A DNA stretch of 64,000 nt from Blautia hydrogenotrophica DSM 10507 (GTDB lineage: Bacteria; Bacillota; Clostridia; Lachnospirales; Lachnospiraceae), in NCBI RefSeq assembly GCF_034356035.1, contig NZ_CP136423.1:3472001-3536000 (forward strand), in the 5' to 3' direction. How positions within the stretch are numbered: position 1 is the stretch's first letter; each line of letters begins with the position of its first letter. Made by a program: the position numbers and the translations under genes. The notes below the pieces were generated by a model. That model saw only the letters and a list, made by a program, of their open reading frames with translations, was not told the origin of the DNA and ran no database searches. This document shows, piece by piece, positions 59,904-64,000 of this stretch.

Positions 59904-62369
59904 TTACTCCGCGTCAATTTTCACCTTATCCAGGTGCCAAATATCATCCACGTATTCCTGTATCGTCCTGTCAGATGTGAACTTTCCACTGCACGCAGTA
60001 TTCAGCATCGCCATTTTCGCCCAACGTCTCTCATCCCTATATGCCTCTTCGACTCTTTTGTGAGCCTCTGCATATGACCGGAAATCCGCCAAAATGAAAT
60101 AGGTGTCCGCCCGGTCACTGCTCTGAGTATTCAGCAGAGAATTATAGAGATCTCGGAACAATTCTGTATCATTGGAGTATTTTCCATTAATCAATTCCAT
60201 CATTACTTGGCGAATCTCCCCATCCGTATTGTAGATCACATGAGGATCATAGCCTCCATGATTCTCGTAATTGATAACCTGATCGGAACTAAGGCCGAAG
60301 ATAAACGCATTCTCCTCCCCAACTTCCTCCACAATCTCTACATTCGCTCCATCCATGGTTCCGAGAGTCACGGCACCGTTGAGCATAAACTTCATATTTC
60401 CAGTACCGGAAGCTTCCTTGCTCGCCGTCGAGATCTGTTCAGACACATCGGCTGCTGCAAAAATCATCTCAGCATTAGAAACACGATAGTTCTCAATAAA
60501 TACCACTTTCAGCTTTCCATTGATGCTGGTGTCATGGTTTACTACATCCGCCACCGCATTAATCAATTTAATCGTCAGCTTTGCACGTCTGTAACCTGCT
60601 GCCGCCTTTGCACCAAAGATAAAAGTCCTTGGGAAAAAGTCCATCTCTGGATGCTGCTTGATCTGATTATACAGATACATCACATGCAGAATATTCAGCA
60701 ATTGCCGCTTATACTCATGCAGCCTCTTCACCTGTACATCAAAAATAGATCTGGGATCTACCTCAATGCCATTGTGCTTCAGAATATACTTCGCCAAGCG
60801 CACCTTATTCTGATACTTGATATTCATAAACTCCTGCTGAGCTTTCTCGTCATCTGCATAGATCGCCAGCTTACGAATCTGACTCAAATCGGTAATCCAG
60901 TCCGCTCCGATATGGCTAGTCACCCAATCCGCCAAAAGTGGATTTCCATGAAGCAAGAATCGTCTCTGGGTAATTCCATTGGTCTTATTGTTAAACTTCT
61001 CTGGCATCATCTCATAGAAATCCTTCAGCTCCTGATTTTTCAGAATTTCCGTATGAAGTCTCGCCACACCGTTTACGGAATAGCCTGCCACAATCGCCAG
61101 ATGCGCCATTTTTACCTGACCATCATAGATGATCGCCATCTTTTTAATTTTCTCATAATTGCCAGGATAGCGATTCTGAATCTCGATAATGAACCTACGG
61201 TTGATCTCCTCAATGATCTGGTAGATTCTCGGAAGCAGTCTGGAAAACAGCTCAATCGGCCATTTTTCCAACGCCTCCGCCATGATCGTATGGTTGGTGT
61301 AAGCCACGGTCTTTGTAGTGATTGCCCATGCCTGGTCCCATCCTAAGCCTTCCACGTCCATCAGGATACGCATCAGCTCAGCCACCGCCATCGTTGGATG
61401 CGTATCATTCATCTGGAACGTCACCTTTTCGTGAAGCTTCATAATATCATCGTGAGTCTTCTTATATTTTACAATCGCAGCCTGAATACTAGCGGAGATG
61501 AAGAAATACTGCTGTTTCAGACGAAGCTCTTTTCCTGCATAGTGATTGTCATTTGGATAGAGAACTTCCACAATATTTCTCGCCAAATTCTCCTGCTCTA
61601 CTGCTTTGCGGTAATCTCCCTTGTCAAAAGAATCCAGTCCAAAATCCACAATCGGTTCCGCATCCCAGATTCTAAGCGTGTTCACGATCTTATTGTTATA
61701 GCCCACAATCGGCATATCATAGGGAATTGCCTTTACTGCCTGGTACCCTTCGTGAATAAACTTATTCTCACCTTTTTCTTGATCGTACTCCACTCTCACA
61801 TACCCACCGAAATGCACTTCTTTTGCATATTCCGGCCGGCGCAGCTCAAATGGATACCCATCTTTCAACCAGTTGTCCGGCTCTTCTATCTGATATCCAT
61901 CCTCGATCTTCTGCTTGAACATCCCATAGCGGTAACGAATTCCACATCCATAGGCACTATATCCAAGAGTCGCCAGAGAATCCAAAAAGCAGGCGGCCAG
62001 ACGGCCCAGACCACCATTGCCTAAAGCTGGGTCTGGTTCCTCGTCTTCAATCGCATTCAGATTGATTCCCAGCTCATCCAGAGCTTCCTTAACCTCCTTA
62101 TAAGCAGTTAAGTTCAACAGGTTATTTCCAAGAGCACGACCCATCAAAAACTCCATAGACATATAATACACCGTCTTTGGATCCTGCTCTTCGTATGTCT
62201 TCTGCGTCAGCAGCCAGTTATCAATGATTACATCTTTTACAGAATAAGAAACTGCCTGAAAGATCTGCTGAGGAGTCGCCTCTTCCAATGTCTTTCTGAA
62301 CAAAAATCTCACATTGTCGCGCACACTCTTCTTAAACGTCTCTTTTTCAAACTGTTTGTCGATAATCAT
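59904..62369 (-). CDS. glgP: Glycogen/starch phosphorylase
   Basis: 821 residues, the usual length of the family. The PLP-lysine region carries EASGTGNMKFMLNGAVTLGT, with MDGANVEI following. DEEPDPALGNGGLGRLAACF lies near 120 and VKRLHEYKRQLLN near 550. It releases glucose-1-phosphate from glycogen or maltodextrins. It is 12 nt downstream of ileS on the same strand, and read-through is possible. Confidence 0.97.
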   Translation of the reverse strand: MIIDKQFEKETFKKSVRDNVRFLFRKTLEEATPQQIFQAVSYSVKDVIIDNWLLTQKTYEEQDPKTVYYMSMEFLMGRALGNNLLNLTAYKEVKEALDELGINLNAIEDEEPDPALGNGGLGRLAACFLDSLATLGYSAYGCGIRYRYGMFKQKIEDGYQIEEPDNWLKDGYPFELRRPEYAKEVHFGGYVRVEYDQEKGENKFIHEGYQAVKAIPYDMPIVGYNNKIVNTLRIWDAEPIVDFGLDSFDKGDYRKAVEQENLARNIVEVLYPNDNHYAGKELRLKQQYFFISASIQAAIVKYKKTHDDIMKLHEKVTFQMNDTHPTMAVAELMRILMDVEGLGWDQAWAITTKTVAYTNHTIMAEALEKWPIELFSRLLPRIYQIIEEINRRFIIEIQNRYPGNYEKIKKMAIIYDGQVKMAHLAIVAGYSVNGVARLHTEILKNQELKDFYEMMPEKFNNKTNGITQRRFLLHGNPLLADWVTSHIGADWITDLSQIRKLAIYADDEKAQQEFMNIKYQNKVRLAKYILKHNGIEVDPRSIFDVQVKRLHEYKRQLLNILHVMYLYNQIKQHPEMDFFPRTFIFGAKAAAGYRRAKLTIKLINAVADVVNHDTSINGKLKVVFIENYRVSNAEMIFAAADVSEQISTASKEASGTGNMKFMLNGAVTLGTMDGANVEIVEEVGEENAFIFGLSSDQVINYENHGGYDPHVIYNTDGEIRQVMMELINGKYSNDTELFRDLYNSLLNTQSSDRADTYFILADFRSYAEAHKRVEEAYRDERRWAKMAMLNTACSGKFTSDRTIQEYVDDIWHLDKVKIDAE

Positions 62370-62381
62370 ATCGTCCTCCTA

Positions 62382-64000
62382 TCACTGTTTGGATACACCC
62401 ATCGTCACTTTTTCTTTGTTGATGTTCCACTCTTTTTCAAAGCCTTTCGTCTCACCTAAGAGCATCTCATCTGCCAAAACTTCCACTTTGATTTCCTCTG
62501 CATTGGCCTTCATGATTTCCATAACCTTCTCATTATTCTTTGCAGATACACAGATCTTATCTGTCACTTCAAAGCCCGCTTCTTTTCTCATGGTCTGGAT
62601 CTTGCTGATAATCTCACGCACAAAGCCTTCTTCCAAAAGCTCCGGTGTCAGATTCGTATCCAAAACTACGGAAATCTTGCCACTATTCTCTGTCACATAT
62701 CCTTCTTTCTGAGCTGTCTCGATCAACAGATCCTCTTCAGAAAGAGAGACATCACTGCCGTTCACCTGGAAGTTCAAAGTTCCATTTGCCTTTAACTCTT
62801 CCATCGCTTTCGTTCCGTCCACCTCAGAGAGATACTGACGGATACCATTCAGCAGTTTACCATATTTCGGGCCTACAGTCTTCAGCTGTGGCTTAAAGTT
62901 ATAAGAAATAAAGGAGCCGACATTATCCGCGAACTTCACTTCTTTTACATTCAGCTCATCTGCGATAATATCCAGGTAAAAATCATCCAATTCGAATGGA
63001 GCTTTCACAAACATGGTTCCAATTGGCTGGCGGTTCTTGATATTTGCGGTATTTCTGCAAGCTCTTCCCAACACAACCACATCCAGCAGATCTTCCATAT
63101 TTTTCTCCAGTTCCTTGTCAATCCATTCCTCCTTCACCTCAGGGAAGTCGCACAGATGAATACTTTCCGGAGCATCTTTGTCGATACTGCATACCAGATT
63201 GCGGTAGATATCCTCTGTCATAAACGGAATCATCGGAGCTGCTGCCTTAGAGATGGTCACCAAAGCTGTATACAGTGTCATATAAGCATTGATTTTATCC
63301 TGGGGCATACCTTTTGCCCAGAAACGCTCCCTGCTCCTTCTGACATACCAGTTGCTCATCTCATCCACAAAATCCTGCAACGCTCTCGCACTCTCAGGAA
63401 TCCGGTAGTTTTCCAGATTCTCATCCACACTTTTTACTACAGAATTCAGCTTAGACAACAGCCATTTGTCCATAACCGGCAGCTTGTCATAATCCAAAGT
63501 ATATTTTGTCGCATCAAATTTATCAATATTCGCGTACAGCACGAAAAATGCGTAGGTATTCCACAAAGTACCCATGAATTTACGCTGGCCTTCCACAACC
63601 GCTTTTCCATGGAAACGGTTCGGCAGCCATGGAGCGCTGTTCACATAGAAATACCAGCGGATTGCGTCTGCACCGTAATCTCTCAGCGCGTCAAACGGGT
63701 CAACCGCATTGCCTTTGGATTTGCTCATCTTCTGTCCATTCTCATCCTGCACATGTCCCAGAACGATTACATTCTTATATGGAGCTTTGTTGAAGATCAA
63801 AGTTGAGATCGCCAGCAAAGAATAGAACCATCCACGAGTCTGGTCTACAGCCTCAGAGATAAAATCTGCCGGGAACTGCTGTTCAAAAAGTTCCTGGTTC
63901 TCAAATGGATAATGGTGCTGTGCAAAAGGCATCGCCCCAGAGTCAAACCAGCAGTCGATTACCTCTGGTACTCTGTGCATTTCCTTTCCACATTTCGGAC
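62382..64000 (-). CDS. ileS: Isoleucyl-tRNA synthetase, C-terminal part
   Basis: The 3' 1.6 kb is present; the frame stays open to the right edge. It begins inside a CPKCGKEMHR zinc knuckle. VIDCWFDSGAMPFAQHHYPF, SEAVDQTRGWFYSL and QKMSKSKGNAVDP (KMSKS loop) follow, then the anticodon-binding domain with MSNWYVRRSRERFW and a long C-terminal region. The class I catalytic N-terminus is outside the window. The spacing of motifs suggests the longer, type-2-like bacterial/eukaryotic IleRS, but the missing part prevents certainty. Confidence 0.96.
   Translation of the reverse strand, partial: PKCGKEMHRVPEVIDCWFDSGAMPFAQHHYPFENQELFEQQFPADFISEAVDQTRGWFYSLLAISTLIFNKAPYKNVIVLGHVQDENGQKMSKSKGNAVDPFDALRDYGADAIRWYFYVNSAPWLPNRFHGKAVVEGQRKFMGTLWNTYAFFVLYANIDKFDATKYTLDYDKLPVMDKWLLSKLNSVVKSVDENLENYRIPESARALQDFVDEMSNWYVRRSRERFWAKGMPQDKINAYMTLYTALVTISKAAAPMIPFMTEDIYRNLVCSIDKDAPESIHLCDFPEVKEEWIDKELEKNMEDLLDVVVLGRACRNTANIKNRQPIGTMFVKAPFELDDFYLDIIADELNVKEVKFADNVGSFISYNFKPQLKTVGPKYGKLLNGIRQYLSEVDGTKAMEELKANGTLNFQVNGSDVSLSEEDLLIETAQKEGYVTENSGKISVVLDTNLTPELLEEGFVREIISKIQTMRKEAGFEVTDKICVSAKNNEKVMEIMKANAEEIKVEVLADEMLLGETKGFEKEWNINKEKVTMGVSKQ

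Overview
The window reads as chromosome of an anaerobic, endospore-forming Firmicute, most likely a Lachnospiraceae member. Evidence is the sporulation and germination set (spoIIID, a gerA-type operon, spmA/spmB, a DUF3794-LysM protein, a BclA-like collagen protein with its glycosyltransferase), purine-rich ribosome binding sites, frequent GTG/TTG starts, and Clostridia-type families (YkvI, YitT, a permuted PstS, DUF1934). I cannot fix the genus. No rRNA, tRNA, CRISPR array or phage structural gene was seen.

Layout. 1-6.5 kb: a vWA/macro-domain pair, spoIIID, and a hypB-oxidoreductase-hypA operon facing a FadR-type regulator, with two copies of one 11-bp operator between them. 7-18.3 kb: carbohydrate genes around an AraC regulator: isomerase-like protein, TIM-barrel protein, FGGY kinase, HpcH/HpaI aldolase, two 2-hydroxyacid dehydrogenases of different families, permease, cupin, HAD phosphatase and acetyltransferase. 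The substrate is unknown. 19-24.4 kb: ceo-nhaC-yitT operon and a MarR/drug exporter pair. 24.7-27.6 kb: an unrecognised protein and a secreted CHAP protein. 27.7-31.9 kb: pstSCAB-phoU behind a candidate Pho box. 32-45.7 kb: extracytoplasmic foldase, polysaccharide deacetylase, murI, germination operon, GntR regulator, ispE, DUF3794-LysM, PrcB-like lipoprotein and plsC.

45.8-54 kb is the most unusual part. A collagen-like gene lies in three collinear pieces on the minus strand: a 5' piece with 78-bp tandem repeats, a short middle piece, and a 3' piece with a non-collagen C-terminal domain. Each gap holds a large serine recombinase gene. Joining the pieces at short shared sequences restores one frame of about 480 codons. 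The 2.16-kb interruption also has inverted 9-bp arms exactly 14 nt from a shared core position, as expected for integrase half-sites. This resembles sigK/skin and spsM, where a sporulation gene is interrupted by an excisable element, but inversion or simple decay is also possible.

54-64 kb: aminotransferase/ykvI, spmAB, a GH25 lysozyme, a LysR regulator, glgP and the 3' part of ileS.

A second theme is a dispersed non-coding repeat that starts at the T-run of intrinsic terminators at six loci. Two further intergenic repeats are described below.
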